Positions 16,275 through 26,342 are shown, numbered from the stretch's first letter. The stretch: DNA of 64,000 nucleotides from Candidatus Saccharimonadota bacterium (GCA_013289705.1 JABCZM010000008.1:1-64000), one strand, 5' to 3'. Numbers and translations are program-made. Notes: generated from the sequence alone by a model not told the origin.

Positions 16275-16278
16275 AGGA

Positions 16279-16899
16279 TTATTCCTTGTCCTTAGCTACT
16301 TTTTTTGCAGCTGGTTTCTTGTCAGCGGGCTTTGGAGCTTCTTCGGTCTTTGCTTCGGCGGTTACTTTGGCAGCAGCTTTTGGCTTACGTGCTTCGGCTG
16401 TCACCCATTTGTCGGCAGAAACCATAGATTCTAGGGCTGCAATGGTTGCATATGCGGTGTTGGCCTTGTTCGATGAACCGAGTGATTTACTCAAAGCGTT
16501 TTTAACACCAGCGACATCAAGGATAGTACGGATAACACCACCAGCGATCAGGCCGGTACCAGCACTGGCTGGGCGAAGTAAGATGCGTGCACCAGAAACT
16601 TTGGCTTCGGTTTCGTGCGGGAAGCTACCTTTATATAACTTGACGGTAATGAAGTGTTTTTTGGCGACTTCGGTAGCTTTGGTTACGGCAGCCGTAACAT
16701 CAGCACCCTTGGCCATACCAATGCCGACTTTGCCTTTGCGGTCACCAACGACCACAAGTGCGCGGAAACGGAAGCGGCGGCCACCTTTTACGACACGGGC
16801 AACGCGGTCGATGTGCAAGGTTCGCTCATCGAACTGTTTTTCTTCTTGAACCATTTCGGGGCGACGCGGACGTCGTTGTTCTTGTGTTTGTCCAGGCAT
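16279..16899 (-). CDS. rpsE: 30S ribosomal protein S5
   Basis: 206 residues. The double-stranded-RNA-binding-like N domain (FDERTLHIDRVARVVKGGRRFRF) and the C domain with ARILLRPASAGTGLIAGG are S5. There is an extra 40-residue Lys/Ala/Pro tail. S5 guards decoding accuracy and the mRNA entry tunnel. Confidence 0.95.
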   Translation of the reverse strand: MPGQTQEQRRPRRPEMVQEEKQFDERTLHIDRVARVVKGGRRFRFRALVVVGDRKGKVGIGMAKGADVTAAVTKATEVAKKHFITVKLYKGSFPHETEAKVSGARILLRPASAGTGLIAGGVIRTILDVAGVKNALSKSLGSSNKANTAYATIAALESMVSADKWVTAEARKPKAAAKVTAEAKTEEAPKPADKKPAAKKVAKDKE

Positions 16900-16901
16900 A
16901 A

Positions 16902-17258
16902 TTAGAACTCCAATCCTGCGTTACGGGCTGCATCTGCCAAAGCCTTGACACGGCCGTGGTAGAGTTTACCGCCACGATCATAGACAACTTTACTAAGCTT
17001 TGCTGCCTTTGCTTTCTTAGCGATTTCGGTACCAACCCAAGCGGCTTTTTCGGTCATTGTACCGGTTGCAGCTTTTTGGCCGATAGTCGAAACGGCTGCC
17101 AATGTTTGCGATGTTTCGTCGTTAATGATCTGCGCGCTGACGTGCAAGTTACTAACATGAACACTCAAACGAGGGCGTTCACTGGTGCCAGAAACGGTGC
17201 TGCGCGTGCGGTTTGCGCGTTGTAGCTGGTTTGCTTGTTTACGTGTAAGTTTACTCAT
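16902..17258 (-). CDS. rplR: 50S ribosomal protein L18
   Basis: 118 residues with [20 protein letters not shown] and the C-terminal [26 protein letters not shown], typical of L18, the 5S rRNA binder. Spacing to both neighbours is 2 bases. Confidence 0.95.
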   Translation of the reverse strand: MSKLTRKQANQLQRANRTRSTVSGTSERPRLSVHVSNLHVSAQIINDETSQTLAAVSTIGQKAATGTMTEKAAWVGTEIAKKAKAAKLSKVVYDRGGKLYHGRVKALADAARNAGLEF

Positions 17259-17260
17259 GG

Positions 17261-17800
17261 CTATTTTTCCTTACCTGACTTACCGGATTTCCGGATAATG
17301 CGTTCACCTTCGTACTTGATACCCTTGCCCTTGTAAGGTTCTGGCTTCTTGAGTGCGCGGATTTCGGCGGCAATCTGACCAACTTGTTGCTTGTCGATGC
17401 CATTGATGGTGACGGTGTTTTGCTCAATTGTTGCGGTAATGCCGGTGGGCAGTTTGTAGATAACATCGTGCGAGAAGCCAAGGTTGAACTTAAGGTCGGT
17501 TCCTTGGGCGGCAACACGGTAACCAACACCGACGATTTCTAGCTTCTTGCTAAAGCCAGTTGTCACACCCTGAACTAGGTTGTTCAGTAGGGCGCGCATC
17601 AGGCCGTGCTTGGCACGAACCTTTGGTTCGTCGTTAGCACGAGTTACGATTAATTCGGTACCCTCTTGTGTAACGGTAATGTCAGGCATCGTAAATTGCT
17701 TTAGCGTACCTTTGCTCCCCACGACGGTAATTTCGTCTGGGTCGACAGTGATTGTCACACCGCTCGGGATGGCGATTGGTAGTTTTCCTACTCGACTCAT
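17261..17800 (-). CDS. rplF: 50S ribosomal protein L6
   Basis: 179 residues, two repeated L6 folds. [15 protein letters not shown] at the start and the end motif [24 protein letters not shown] are conserved. It binds 23S rRNA near the factor-binding site. Confidence 0.96.
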   Translation of the reverse strand: MSRVGKLPIAIPSGVTITVDPDEITVVGSKGTLKQFTMPDITVTQEGTELIVTRANDEPKVRAKHGLMRALLNNLVQGVTTGFSKKLEIVGVGYRVAAQGTDLKFNLGFSHDVIYKLPTGITATIEQNTVTINGIDKQQVGQIAAEIRALKKPEPYKGKGIKYEGERIIRKSGKSGKEK

Positions 17801-17824
17801 ATTCTTTCCTTTTCCTTAGCTTTC

Positions 17825-18223
17825 TTAGTAGACTTTACAGATTAATTCGCCACCAACGTGTTGCTTCTTGGCTTCAGAGCCAATCATCATGCCTTTGGAG
17901 GTCGAGACAATAACCACGCCACGACCACGCTTGACGACAGGGATTTCCTGCGCGTTGACGTAATAACGACGACCTGGTTTGCTCAGGCGCTTGATTTCGG
18001 TAATGCGGGCATTTTCGTGCTCGCCATTGATGGTAATGACCAAGGTCTTGCCAACGGTTGCATCAGTAACTTTAATGTCGGTTAAGAAATTGCTCTTCTG
18101 CAACAGGCGTGCAACAGATTCTTTGACATTTGAGTGTGGCATGCTTACTTCGCGCTTACGAACGGCAATAGCGTTACGAATACGAGATAACATATCGGCG
18201 ATTGGATCAGTAGATGTAATCAT
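17825..18223 (-). CDS. rpsH: 30S ribosomal protein S8
   Basis: 132 residues. DPIADMLSRIRNAIAVRK at the start and VVIVSTSKGMMIGSEAKKQHVGGELICKVY at the end are S8. In E. coli S8 represses the spc operon by binding its mRNA; I did not see a clear equivalent site here. Confidence 0.96.
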   Translation of the reverse strand: MITSTDPIADMLSRIRNAIAVRKREVSMPHSNVKESVARLLQKSNFLTDIKVTDATVGKTLVITINGEHENARITEIKRLSKPGRRYYVNAQEIPVVKRGRGVVIVSTSKGMMIGSEAKKQHVGGELICKVY

Positions 18224-18233
18224 ATATTCCTTT

Positions 18234-18503
18234 CTACCAGCTGGCTTTCGTTACGCCAGGGATTTCGCCCTTGACGGCATGTTCGCGGAAACTAATACGG
18301 CTCAAACCAAACTGACGCATATATGCGTGTGGTCGACCGGTTTCGATACAACGATTCTTCCAGCGAGTTGGTGATGAGTTGCGAGGCAACTTGGCCAAGC
18401 CTTCTAAGTCACCAAGCTCTTTGAGCTGTGCACGCTTAGCCGCGTACTGCTTGATCATCTTCTGTCGCTTTAAATCGCGAGCAACGATTGATTTCTTAGC
18501 CAT
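18234..18503 (-). CDS. rpsN: 30S ribosomal protein S14 (zinc-free form)
   Basis: 89 residues. [37 protein letters not shown] is the S14 core; the CxxC pairs of the short zinc-binding type are absent. Overlaps the rplE stop by one base. Confidence 0.95.
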   Translation of the reverse strand: MAKKSIVARDLKRQKMIKQYAAKRAQLKELGDLEGLAKLPRNSSPTRWKNRCIETGRPHAYMRQFGLSRISFREHAVKGEIPGVTKASW

Positions 18504-19132
18504 TACTTGTTCTCCTTTTCGAATGGTACGCCAAATTTGATGAGCAATGCCTTGGCATGAGCTTGCTCGTGTGCGTCAATAACAAACACAACTTGTAGGC
18601 CGTGCGGCGTGGTGGTCTCATCAAATGACAGCTCTGGGAAGACAGATTGGTCGGTAAGACCAAGGCTGTAGTTGCCAGCTTTGTCGAAAGCCTTGTTGCT
18701 AACACCGTGGAAGTCACGAAGACGAGGTAATACGATGTTGATCAGGCGATCAGCAAATTCGTACATCTTGTCACCGCGAAGGGTAAGCTTGAGGCCGATC
18801 ATGTTGCCCTCACGAAGCTTAAAGCCTGCGATCGACTTCTTGGCGATCGTCTGGACGGGTTCTTGACCAGTTATTTTGCGAAGTGTGTTTGTGGCGGCTT
18901 CAATGACCTTCTTGTCATCTTTTGCACGACCCAAACCAACGTTAATAACGATTTTCTCAAGTCGTGGCAGCTGATGTAGGTTTTTGAGGCCTAATTCTTT
19001 TTCGAGTTCAGGCACGAATTGATTCATGTACTGAGCACGGAGACGAGCAGAGCTAGTTGAAGCTGATGCAGTTTTCTTTGTAGCTTTTGCTTTCACAGCG
19101 GTAGCCCCATTTTTGGAAGTTGAATCAACCAT
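18503..19132 (-). CDS. rplE: 50S ribosomal protein L5
   Basis: 209 residues. L5 motifs include [39 protein letters not shown] and [12 protein letters not shown]. About 25 extra Ser/Ala/Lys residues precede the usual start. It binds 5S rRNA with L18. Confidence 0.95.
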   Translation of the reverse strand: MVDSTSKNGATAVKAKATKKTASASTSSARLRAQYMNQFVPELEKELGLKNLHQLPRLEKIVINVGLGRAKDDKKVIEAATNTLRKITGQEPVQTIAKKSIAGFKLREGNMIGLKLTLRGDKMYEFADRLINIVLPRLRDFHGVSNKAFDKAGNYSLGLTDQSVFPELSFDETTTPHGLQVVFVIDAHEQAHAKALLIKFGVPFEKENK

Positions 19133-19134
19133 AG

Positions 19135-19473
19135 TTACTTAATCTCCTTTCCGCTCGTCTTGTAAACACGAGTTTTCGTACCGTCCTTAGCAACATTCAT
19201 GCCAATGCGCGTTGCCTTCTTGCTGGTTGGGTCAATGACCGCAACTTTACTAACCCAGATTGGACGAGTTAGTTCAACAATTGCACCTTGTGGGTGAACC
19301 TTGTTTGGCTTGACGTGCTTTTTGGCAATGTTGATGCCTTCGACAGTTACCTTGTTCAGCGTAGGATGGGTAGCGCTAATCTTACCGGTCTGGCCCTTAT
19401 ATTTGCCAGCCCGAACGACGACGGTGTCACCCTTCTTGAGCTTGATCTTATATACCTTTTCGACGTTTTTCAT
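19135..19473 (-). CDS. rplX: 50S ribosomal protein L24
   Basis: 112 residues with a KOW motif (KKGDTVVVRAGKYKGQTGKI) and the L24 segment INIAKKHVKPN. Assembly initiator for the 50S subunit. Confidence 0.95.
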   Translation of the reverse strand: MKNVEKVYKIKLKKGDTVVVRAGKYKGQTGKISATHPTLNKVTVEGINIAKKHVKPNKVHPQGAIVELTRPIWVSKVAVIDPTSKKATRIGMNVAKDGTKTRVYKTSGKEIK

Positions 19474-19475
19474 AG

Positions 19476-19844
19476 TTATAGTACCTCCGGTGCGAGTGAA
19501 ATGATCTTGGCATAACCCATATCACGAAGTTCGCGTGGTACTGGTCCAAAGATACGCGTTGCTTTTGGCAATTTGTCATCGCCAATAATAACGGCGGCGT
19601 TGTCGTCAAAACGAATGGTTGAACCGTCCTTGCGGCGAATCTTTTCGTTGGTGCGAACAACAACTGCCTTGACGACTGTCTTGCGCTTGACGTTACCACT
19701 TGGGTTTGCCTGCTTTACGGTAGCGACAATCACGTCACCAACACGGGCGTAGCGCTTGCGAGTACCGCCAAGTACGCGAATGCACAGAATTTCTTTAGCG
19801 CCAGAGTTGTCACAGACACCCAGGCGGGTTTCTTGCTGAATCAT
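19476..19844 (-). CDS. rplN: 50S ribosomal protein L14
   Basis: 122 residues, standard length; [27 protein letters not shown] and [23 protein letters not shown] are fully conserved. Contacts 16S rRNA at bridge B8. Confidence 0.97.
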   Translation of the reverse strand: MIQQETRLGVCDNSGAKEILCIRVLGGTRKRYARVGDVIVATVKQANPSGNVKRKTVVKAVVVRTNEKIRRKDGSTIRFDDNAAVIIGDDKLPKATRIFGPVPRELRDMGYAKIISLAPEVL

Positions 19845-20179
19845 TAGGCGTTCTCCTCTTCTGCTTTTTCGGCCTTCGCAGTCACCTGCTTCTTGCCGTT
19901 GTCGTCAGATGCGGTAGCAGCCAATGAATCGGCACGCAAAGCTGGCTTTTCAAGAATCTTGCTCAGAATGAAGCGCTTGCGAGCACTCAAGGGGCGAGTT
20001 TCTGCGATTTCAACTTTGTCGCCAACCTGAGCTTCGTTCTGCTCGTCGTGAGCCATAAACTTCTTACTGACAGTGTACTGCTTGCGGTACAACGGGTGGG
20101 TTTTGCGGGTGTGGACCGTTACGATAATGGTCTTATCGGTCTTGCTCGATGACACGACACCGGTAATTGTTTTTGCCAT
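19844..20179 (-). CDS. rpsQ: 30S ribosomal protein S17
   Basis: 111 residues. The OB-fold core ([30 protein letters not shown], then [21 protein letters not shown]) is S17; the C-terminal 30 residues are an acidic and basic extension. One-base overlaps join it to rpmC and rplN. Confidence 0.95.
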   Translation of the reverse strand: MAKTITGVVSSSKTDKTIIVTVHTRKTHPLYRKQYTVSKKFMAHDEQNEAQVGDKVEIAETRPLSARKRFILSKILEKPALRADSLAATASDDNGKKQVTAKAEKAEEENA

Positions 20180-20379
20180 TAGACGGTCTCCTTTGTGAGC
20201 TGATCGCTCAGTACTGTTAGGACGCGGGCTAAGTCTTTGCGCTTGCCACGAACTAAACGAACGTTCTGCTGTTCGCCACTCAAGATGCGACGTTTTAGCT
20301 CGGCAATTTCTTCGCGAAGCTTCGTGCTCTCGGTGGTGAGATCAGCGGTTGATAATTTGCGGATTTCTGCGATTTTCAT
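20179..20379 (-). CDS. rpmC: 50S ribosomal protein L29
   Basis: 66 residues, a two-helix protein, with MKIAEIRKLSTADLTTESTKLREEIAEL and NVRLVRGKRKDLARVLTVL. It sits beside the exit tunnel, where trigger factor docks. Confidence 0.94.
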   Translation of the reverse strand: MKIAEIRKLSTADLTTESTKLREEIAELKRRILSGEQQNVRLVRGKRKDLARVLTVLSDQLTKETV

Positions 20380-20383
20380 AACG

Positions 20384-20797
20384 TTACGCCTCCTCTCGAA
20401 CCAAAAACTTGGTTTTGACGGATAGTTTGTGACCAGCGAGACGCATAGCTTCGCGGGCGGTTTCTTCGGTTACACCCTGCATTTCGAACAAGATAGTACC
20501 AGGCTTCACCTTGGCGACGAAGAATTCCGGGTTACCCTTACCGGAGCCCATCTTAACGTCAAGTGGCTTGCGAGTAACGGGTGTGTGTGGGAAGATACGG
20601 ATCCAGATTTTACCACCACGCTTGATGTAGCGAGTCATCGCCTGTCGGCTTGCCTCGATCTGACGACTTGTTACGCGGTCATGACCTTGGGCCTGTAGGG
20701 CAAATTCACCAAAGGCAATGTAGTTACCACTGGTGGCGACACCACGGATTTTGCCTTTGCGCACTTTACGGTGCTTGGTTCGGCTAGGAACTAACAT
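20384..20797 (-). CDS. rplP: 50S ribosomal protein L16
   Basis: 137 residues. [19 protein letters not shown] and [40 protein letters not shown] are L16. It helps form the A-site tRNA pocket. Confidence 0.97.
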   Translation of the reverse strand: MLVPSRTKHRKVRKGKIRGVATSGNYIAFGEFALQAQGHDRVTSRQIEASRQAMTRYIKRGGKIWIRIFPHTPVTRKPLDVKMGSGKGNPEFFVAKVKPGTILFEMQGVTEETAREAMRLAGHKLSVKTKFLVREEA

Positions 20798-20798
20798 C

Positions 20799-21428
20799 TT
20801 AGGCTACCTCTCCTTTGTAAATCCATACTTTCACGCCGATAACACCGGCTTGAGTCTTGGCTTGGACGCCAGCGTAATCAATGTCTGCACGAAGTGTGTG
20901 AAGTGGTACGGAACCAGCAACTTCCTTTTCGCGACGTGACATTTCTGCACCGTTAAGTCGGCCGGCAACTTCAATACGAATACCCTTGGCGCCAGCACGC
21001 ATGGTTGCGGCTGCACCAGATTTGATAGCACGACGGAAGCTCATGCGGCGCTCTAACTGGTGGGCGATGTTCTCGGCAACCAGCTTAGCGTACAATTCTG
21101 ATTTTTTAACTTCTTCGATGTTGACGCGGACAGGTGCCTTATAGATCTTTTCGATCGCGTCTTTGAGCTCTTGTGCACCAGAACCACCACGACCAATGAC
21201 CACACCAGCTTTAGCGGTAGCAATTGTTACCGTGACCAGGTTAGGCGTGCGGTTAATATCAACCTTATTGATTGCGGCACGTGAGCCAAGCTTAACGTGA
21301 ATAAGGCGGCGAACTGCCAAGTCTTCACGCAAGTACTTTGCGTAGTCGCGCTTGTCGACAAACCATTTGCTGCGCCAGTCCTTGTTGACCTGGAGGCGGT
21401 AGCTAATGGGGTTAACTTTTTGTCCCAT
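20799..21428 (-). CDS. rpsC: 30S ribosomal protein S3
   Basis: 209 residues from [14 protein letters not shown] longer in-frame start at 21548 lies inside rplV and is rejected; the chosen ATG has GAGGAG close upstream. The KH domain contains [16 protein letters not shown]; the C-domain has [24 protein letters not shown]3 lines the mRNA entry site and contributes to helicase activity. Confidence 0.96.
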   Translation of the reverse strand: MGQKVNPISYRLQVNKDWRSKWFVDKRDYAKYLREDLAVRRLIHVKLGSRAAINKVDINRTPNLVTVTIATAKAGVVIGRGGSGAQELKDAIEKIYKAPVRVNIEEVKKSELYAKLVAENIAHQLERRMSFRRAIKSGAAATMRAGAKGIRIEVAGRLNGAEMSRREKEVAGSVPLHTLRADIDYAGVQAKTQAGVIGVKVWIYKGEVA

Positions 21429-21429
21429 G

Positions 21430-21816
21430 TTACTTCTCCTCTTTCTTAGCAACAGCTTTGGCTGCAGGTTTTTTAACTTCACGCTTCTCGCCATCAACAA
21501 CAACGCGGATGTGAGAAGTACGACGAACGAATGGTAGTGCACGACCATGCGCAGCAGGACGGTAACGCTTCAGGCGAGTGCCGTGTGACACGCTAATTTC
21601 GATAATCTGCAGGGTTGCTGGCTTGAGGCCATGATTGTGATCGGCGTTAGCCTTGGCACTTTCAATAACCTTTAGAACAGGTAATGCGCTGCGGCGAGGT
21701 GTGTTCTGCAAGATAACTAACGCATCTTCAACACTACGACCGCGTACAAGGGCTGCAACAACAGCAACTTTACGGGGGCTCATGTTGACACCCTTAGCGA
21801 TTGCTTGGACAGCCAT
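21430..21816 (-). CDS. rplV: 50S ribosomal protein L22
   Basis: 128 residues. [26 protein letters not shown] and the tunnel-lining loop RLKRYRPAAHGRALPFVRRTSHI are L22; a short Lys/Ala tail follows. Macrolide resistance often maps to this loop; nothing unusual is seen. Confidence 0.96.
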   Translation of the reverse strand: MAVQAIAKGVNMSPRKVAVVAALVRGRSVEDALVILQNTPRRSALPVLKVIESAKANADHNHGLKPATLQIIEISVSHGTRLKRYRPAAHGRALPFVRRTSHIRVVVDGEKREVKKPAAKAVAKKEEK

Positions 21817-21818
21817 GA

Positions 21819-22094
21819 TTATTTACCTCCCTTAGCAAGCTTACCGCCATGTGAGCGGAACTTGCGGGTTGGGCTAAATTCGCCGAGCTTGTGTCCAACC
21901 ATGTTTTCGGTGACAAATACAGGGACGTGAACTTTACCATTGTGCACAGCGATAGTGCGGCCAACGAAATCAGGAGTGATAGTAGAAGCACGTGCCCAAG
22001 TCTTGATGATCGTGCGATCGTCATTACCCAGAGCAGCAACCTTCTTCGCAAGCTTGAAATCGATGAATGGACCTTTTTTCAGTGAACGACTCAT
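21819..22094 (-). CDS. rpsS: 30S ribosomal protein S19
   Basis: 91 residues, standard: [19 protein letters not shown] and [34 protein letters not shown]. Binds the 30S head with S13. Confidence 0.97.
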   Translation of the reverse strand: MSRSLKKGPFIDFKLAKKVAALGNDDRTIIKTWARASTITPDFVGRTIAVHNGKVHVPVFVTENMVGHKLGEFSPTRKFRSHGGKLAKGGK

Positions 22095-22104
22095 AACTTA
22101 CTCC

Positions 22105-22941
22105 TTATTTCCTCTTAGCCGCATGGCGGCTTCTTACAATGAACTTAGTCGTAGACTTACGGCTGCGGGTCTTGAAGCCCAAAGTCTTCTGGCCCCATGG
22201 AGTTCGCGGGTCTTTACCCATACCGTGACGACCACCGTCACCACCACCATGCGGGTGATCGGCCGCGTTCATAACAACACCCCGGACGGATGGGCGCTTA
22301 CCCAGGTGGCGTGAACGACCAGCTTTACCGATTTTGACGTTTTGGTGCTGTTCGTTACCGATGACGCCAAGTGATGCCATGCATTCTTGGTTGATAAGGC
22401 GAACTTCACCACTTGGCAGGCGAACCTGGGCATATTGGCCTTCTTTGGCCATTAGTTGTGCGCCATTACCGGCACTACGAACCATCTGAGCACCACGGCC
22501 AGGTTGGATTTCGATGGCGTGAATAGTACTACCGATTGGGATGTTTTTGATCTGCAAACGGTTACCAGCATCGATAGCAGTCTCAGAATCAGAGATAATC
22601 TTTTGGCCAACAGCCATATCTTTGACGGCTAGAATGTAGTGGTACGTACCATTTGCCTCTTTAATACGTGCAATACGAGCTGAACGGTTTGGGTCATATT
22701 CGATGTGCTCAATGATAGCTTCAGTGCCAACAGGCAGGTTGAAGTTAACCTTACGGTAGAATTTCTTGGCGCCACCACCTTGGTGACGAGTCGTAATACG
22801 ACCTTGGTTGTTGCGGCCACTACCACGGCGCTTGGCAACTAACAGTGAGCGCAAAGGCTTGCGAGTCGTGATGTCGCTGAAGTCCTGGCTGGACATGCCA
22901 CGACGGCCGGGAGTAGTTGGCTTATACGTTTTAATAGCCAT
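22105..22941 (-). CDS. rplB: 50S ribosomal protein L2
   Basis: 278 residues. NNQGRITTRHQGGGAKKFYR and the peptidyl-transferase-region motif MNAADHPHGGGDGG, including the conserved His in DHPHGGG, identify L2. The block usually reading AMNPVDHPHGGGEG is slightly changed. Confidence 0.97.
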   Translation of the reverse strand: MAIKTYKPTTPGRRGMSSQDFSDITTRKPLRSLLVAKRRGSGRNNQGRITTRHQGGGAKKFYRKVNFNLPVGTEAIIEHIEYDPNRSARIARIKEANGTYHYILAVKDMAVGQKIISDSETAIDAGNRLQIKNIPIGSTIHAIEIQPGRGAQMVRSAGNGAQLMAKEGQYAQVRLPSGEVRLINQECMASLGVIGNEQHQNVKIGKAGRSRHLGKRPSVRGVVMNAADHPHGGGDGGRHGMGKDPRTPWGQKTLGFKTRSRKSTTKFIVRSRHAAKRK

Positions 22942-23330
22942 TATTTGCTCTCCTTGCTAGTCTCTTTAGCAGACTTCTTATCCTTCTTGGCAGCCTTTTC
23001 CTCGGCCTTAGCGGCTTTGGCATCAGCTTCTTCTTCGACTGCAAAGATTGGCAAAACATGGCCTTCGGCCAACGTTACATAAGCTTTCTTATAGTCAGCT
23101 TCGCGACCTTTAACAGCTTTTCCGCCCTTGCGAACGGTTCGCTTGGCTTTACCAAGGAAGTTAGCCACGTTCACGTTGCTAACGACAACTTCATACTGCT
23201 CTTCGACAGCGTGAGCGACCGTTTGCTTGTTCACATTAGTAGGTACTTCGAAGATGTACGTACGCGTTAGCTGGCTTAGTCCGTAGGACTTTTCGCTCAG
23301 ACGAGGCTTGAGTAAGATAGATTTGTACAT
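22941..23330 (-). CDS. rplW: 50S ribosomal protein L23
   Basis: 129 residues. The first 90 or so are L23 (ILLKPRLSEKSYGL, then YIFEVPTNVNKQTVAHAVEEQYEVVVSNVNV); the rest is a charged Lys/Ala/Glu tail. It is the docking site for trigger factor and SRP at the tunnel exit. Confidence 0.95.
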   Translation of the reverse strand: MYKSILLKPRLSEKSYGLSQLTRTYIFEVPTNVNKQTVAHAVEEQYEVVVSNVNVANFLGKAKRTVRKGGKAVKGREADYKKAYVTLAEGHVLPIFAVEEEADAKAAKAEEKAAKKDKKSAKETSKESK

Positions 23331-24055
23331 TACTTATCACCTTTCTTTGCCGCAATAGTTTTCTTGGCGTCAGCAGCCTTTGTGTATGAAGCTGCTTTTG
23401 CGGTCAACCATTCGGTGATTGTTGTGACGGCTGCGTTGGTTAACACAATAGTGTCAGCATTCAGCGTGTCGTAAACGTTCACGTAGTTAGCAGCGACTAG
23501 TTTGACATTGCCAAGGTTGTTGGCAGCACGTGTTAGTTCGTCGGTCTTATTATCAACAACAAGCAGAACATTCTTGGTAACGTTGATTTTTGTAAGCAAT
23601 GCGGCGAGTTCAGCTGTTTTGCCAGCTTTAGAAGTAAGTTCTTCGATCACGATGATTTTGCCAGCTTCTGCAGCCAGGCTCAGTGCTTGACGAATTGCCA
23701 GGCGCTTTGCTTTCACATTGATAGCCTTGGAGTAGTTTTCTTGGCCGGTTGGACCAAAAGCGATACCACCGCCACGCCAGATTGGGTTTCTTGATGAACC
23801 AAAACGTGCGCGGCCAGTTCCTTTTTGCTTCCATGGCTTCTTACCGCCACCGCTGACAAGACCACGAGTCTTAGTAACGGCGAGGTTTTCACGGCCATTA
23901 GCCAGGTAGGTAACGTAGGCTTGCTTTAACAGCTCGTGATTTTCAGGAACAACACCAAAGACGTCAGTGCTGAGCTTAGCGGCAGTCGTAGCCTTAGTAC
24001 CAGACTTAGTATACGTAGCAATGGTAGCCCCATTTTTGGAGATAGTAGTTGCCAT
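23330..24055 (-). CDS. rplD: 50S ribosomal protein L4
   Basis: 241 residues. L4 motifs: TRGLVSGGGKKPWKQKGTGRARFGSSRNPIWRGGG and the Rossmann-like C-domain. In many bacteria L4 represses its own S10 operon by binding the leader. Confidence 0.95.
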   Translation of the reverse strand: MATTISKNGATIATYTKSGTKATTAAKLSTDVFGVVPENHELLKQAYVTYLANGRENLAVTKTRGLVSGGGKKPWKQKGTGRARFGSSRNPIWRGGGIAFGPTGQENYSKAINVKAKRLAIRQALSLAAEAGKIIVIEELTSKAGKTAELAALLTKINVTKNVLLVVDNKTDELTRAANNLGNVKLVAANYVNVYDTLNADTIVLTNAAVTTITEWLTAKAASYTKAADAKKTIAAKKGDK

Positions 24056-24056
24056 A

Positions 24057-24686
24057 TTAATTTGCCCCCTTCACGATAACAATGCTCTTGCGTGGGCCAG
24101 GGACTGCACCGGTCACACCAATGACACCCAATTCCATATCAACAAATGCAACTTTAAGGTTCTGGACAGTCACTTGCTCGTGACCCATTTGTCCGGCCAT
24201 TTTCTTGCCCTTCAGGATGTGCTGTGGGTACATCGAACCAATTGAACCTGGCTTACGGGTGTCGCCCTTACCACCGTGCGTTTTGCGCTGGCGATGGAAG
24301 TTGTGGCGCTTGATAGTACCGGCCCAACCCTTACCCTTGCTGGTACCCGTAACATGGACAACGTCGCCAACTGAAAAGACCTCTGGGCTGATGGATTCTC
24401 CAACCTTGAGGTCTTCTGTTAACTCTGATGCGTCTTTGAGACGGAATTCGCGGACGATCTTTGGCATGGCGCCAGCGGCCTTAAAATGTCCTTTTTGCGC
24501 CTTAGGAGTATTTTGCTCCTTTGACTCTTCAAAACCGACCTGGATAGCGCTGTAGCCATCAACTTCGTCGGTTTTCACTTGCGTAATGACGCAAGGACTA
24601 GCGGAAAGCAAGGTTACAGCAGTCACAACACCATCTTCGGCGATAGTGCTTGTCATGCCAACCTTACGGGTGATCAAAGCTTTCAT
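24057..24686 (-). CDS. rplC: 50S ribosomal protein L3
   Basis: 209 residues: MKALITRKVGMTSTIAEDGVVTAVTLL and TGTSKGKGWAGTIKRHNFHRQRKTHG. First gene of the rplC-to-rplO run, with its own promoter and a roughly 130-base leader, so it is separated from rpsJ, unlike the usual rpsJ-rplC pair. Confidence 0.96.
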   Translation of the reverse strand: MKALITRKVGMTSTIAEDGVVTAVTLLSASPCVITQVKTDEVDGYSAIQVGFEESKEQNTPKAQKGHFKAAGAMPKIVREFRLKDASELTEDLKVGESISPEVFSVGDVVHVTGTSKGKGWAGTIKRHNFHRQRKTHGGKGDTRKPGSIGSMYPQHILKGKKMAGQMGHEQVTVQNLKVAFVDMELGVIGVTGAVPGPRKSIVIVKGAN

Positions 24687-24822
24687 AGTTAACCTTTAGT
24701 TTAGTCCTGCTGTTCATTTTGAAGCGTGAGCATAAAAATGCTTGGTTGCTTGCGGTTTCTACCCCTGTTAGGGACAGACCTTCCAAACTCACCAAGTGCT
24801 AGGTTTTAATAAATACCATTAC
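24687..24822 (-). promoter_or_regulatory. structured 5' leader of rplC with a 10-codon ORF
   Basis: The 136 bases between the promoter and rplC contain a perfect small hairpin AGCAT-TTTT-ATGCT (about 24730-24743) and a short ORF (ATGCTCACGC...TAA, 10 codons) starting within it. It is a candidate site for ribosomal-protein autoregulation, for example by L4 or L3; no known leader family was recognised. Confidence 0.4.
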
Positions 24823-24852
24823 AGATTAGCACAACAATCTAACTCCTGTCAA
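24823..24852 (-). promoter_or_regulatory. rplC promoter
   Basis: TTGACA (24852-24847), an 18-base spacer and TAATCT (24828-24823) on the minus strand. Bases 24853-25029, further upstream, hold no convincing gene. Confidence 0.65.
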
Positions 24853-25029
24853 CCTGTTGCAAATTCTACTATAACGTCAGGTTGTGATAAATATCCCACG
24901 CTACAATATATAGCCGCCAGCAGCTTGGCATGTTCAATGTTACGGTCCAATCGAGAGTGATCGTGTGAAGTACTTATTTTAGACATATAACAGCCGAGTG
25001 TAGAGTATGCATACGCTGGTAGTTGAAAT

Positions 25030-26235
25030 TCACGCAGCAAATCTGTCGTGGAATTGTGCTCCTATAATGCGATGTCTAAAGATAATACCGGCCCCTCGCT
25101 CAGCCTCCCGTTGCAGACGGAGATCTTCATTGGTGTTAGTCTTGAGACGTTTACTTCTTTCAAGAAGACAGGTATCTCCGAGTCTTGCGATAGCTCTTGA
25201 AATTTGCGCATCGGCTGCGCGATAGTCACTGGCCTTACGTATTGCTTTATTACCTGCAGGAAGAGGTTCCTGGATCCAATTGTTATATATATCTGTATCC
25301 TTTGGAATCAGCCAGAGTTCACCCGCCTCCTCGTCGACAATGCCATCGTTTATGTAACGCTTGTAAGGGGTTCTGTTGCCTAAATCGTCTTTCGCGCGAG
25401 TCATACGGCGAAGTGCACGGGCAACCCGTCTCGCCTTTGGGTTGCCAAGTTGTAGTAACACTTCCTCTGCCACAAGAGGTGATGCAACTGGCAGACCTCG
25501 GCTTAGATAGAGCATCATATCTTGCGTGGAATTGTGAAAGGTTTTCTCTAATCCATCATGCTCACGGCCAACAAACTTTAGTAGGTCGCGTCTAGATCGA
25601 TCGGCATCGTCGAGCGGCACACCCCAACCCGTATGAATGTTTCTGGCTATATCATCTGTGTGCATATAGTAGTCACGCATACTTCGGCGTTTTTCTGGCT
25701 TATGTGTAAATCCTTCGTAACGGTGAGCAAATGCGGCGGTTACCATGGCTGCTACGTCAATCGCGCTCGGCAATAGCTCGGCTGAGCCTTGCACTGATTC
25801 AGCCTGTTGTGCTTGTATCTCTTGTGTCATTTCAACGACGAGATTGGCTGTTTTTTTGGCGTACGCATGTGTATAAGCAATAATTTCCAATTGGCGGTCT
25901 GTATCTATAGTTGCTAGCGGTTCGGCCCTGGCATAATCAAGCTCTCCCTGTCTCGCGTCTTCCGCAACGTATAAGCCCGTCACAAGCATAATTTCACTGC
26001 CGGTGAGTCGGCCTAAGCCTTCTATGACTACTGGCCGCCGAGTTGCCGCAATGGTGGTTAAAAATTCTTCGTCAGACCTTTTGTGGAGCGTTGGGGCTGG
26101 GTCAAAAAGATCTCGAAAGCCTTGCATAGGAAAAACTGGCAACTCTGCAACACTATGAGCTGCAGTAGTATCGGGGGGAAATGACTCAGCCGGAGGCGCT
26201 ATATTCAAATTTCTATCCTGCAATATAAGTACCAT
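25030..26235 (-). CDS. unknown 401-residue protein inside the S10 region
   Basis: Not recognised. Soluble, mostly helical by composition, with no signal peptide or membrane span. The central part has a His-Asp-rich stretch (YYMHTDDIARNIHTGWG, then KFVGREHDGLEKTFHN) that could bind metal, but I cannot place it in the HD superfamily with confidence. It sits between rpsJ and rplC with a unique neighbour upstream; codon use looks native. Confidence 0.6.
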   Translation of the reverse strand: MVLILQDRNLNIAPPAESFPPDTTAAHSVAELPVFPMQGFRDLFDPAPTLHKRSDEEFLTTIAATRRPVVIEGLGRLTGSEIMLVTGLYVAEDARQGELDYARAEPLATIDTDRQLEIIAYTHAYAKKTANLVVEMTQEIQAQQAESVQGSAELLPSAIDVAAMVTAAFAHRYEGFTHKPEKRRSMRDYYMHTDDIARNIHTGWGVPLDDADRSRRDLLKFVGREHDGLEKTFHNSTQDMMLYLSRGLPVASPLVAEEVLLQLGNPKARRVARALRRMTRAKDDLGNRTPYKRYINDGIVDEEAGELWLIPKDTDIYNNWIQEPLPAGNKAIRKASDYRAADAQISRAIARLGDTCLLERSKRLKTNTNEDLRLQREAERGAGIIFRHRIIGAQFHDRFAA

Positions 26236-26342
26236 ACCCTATCTTGTACAAGATTCAGCAACCAAGTGCTGTAGGATTTTTCAGCAATTGCCTACTACAT
26301 ATTATTCTTGCTACGCAGTCACTGTCAAAGTAGCAACTTGGT

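Noticed and set aside
20799-21548. Long N-terminal start of S3
   Set aside because: It lies inside rplV; the internal ATG at 21428 has a ribosome site and matches the family start.
24849-25040. 63-residue ORF between rplC and the 401-residue gene
   Set aside because: It overlaps the rplC promoter and the end of the upstream gene, lacks a ribosome site and shows no family features.
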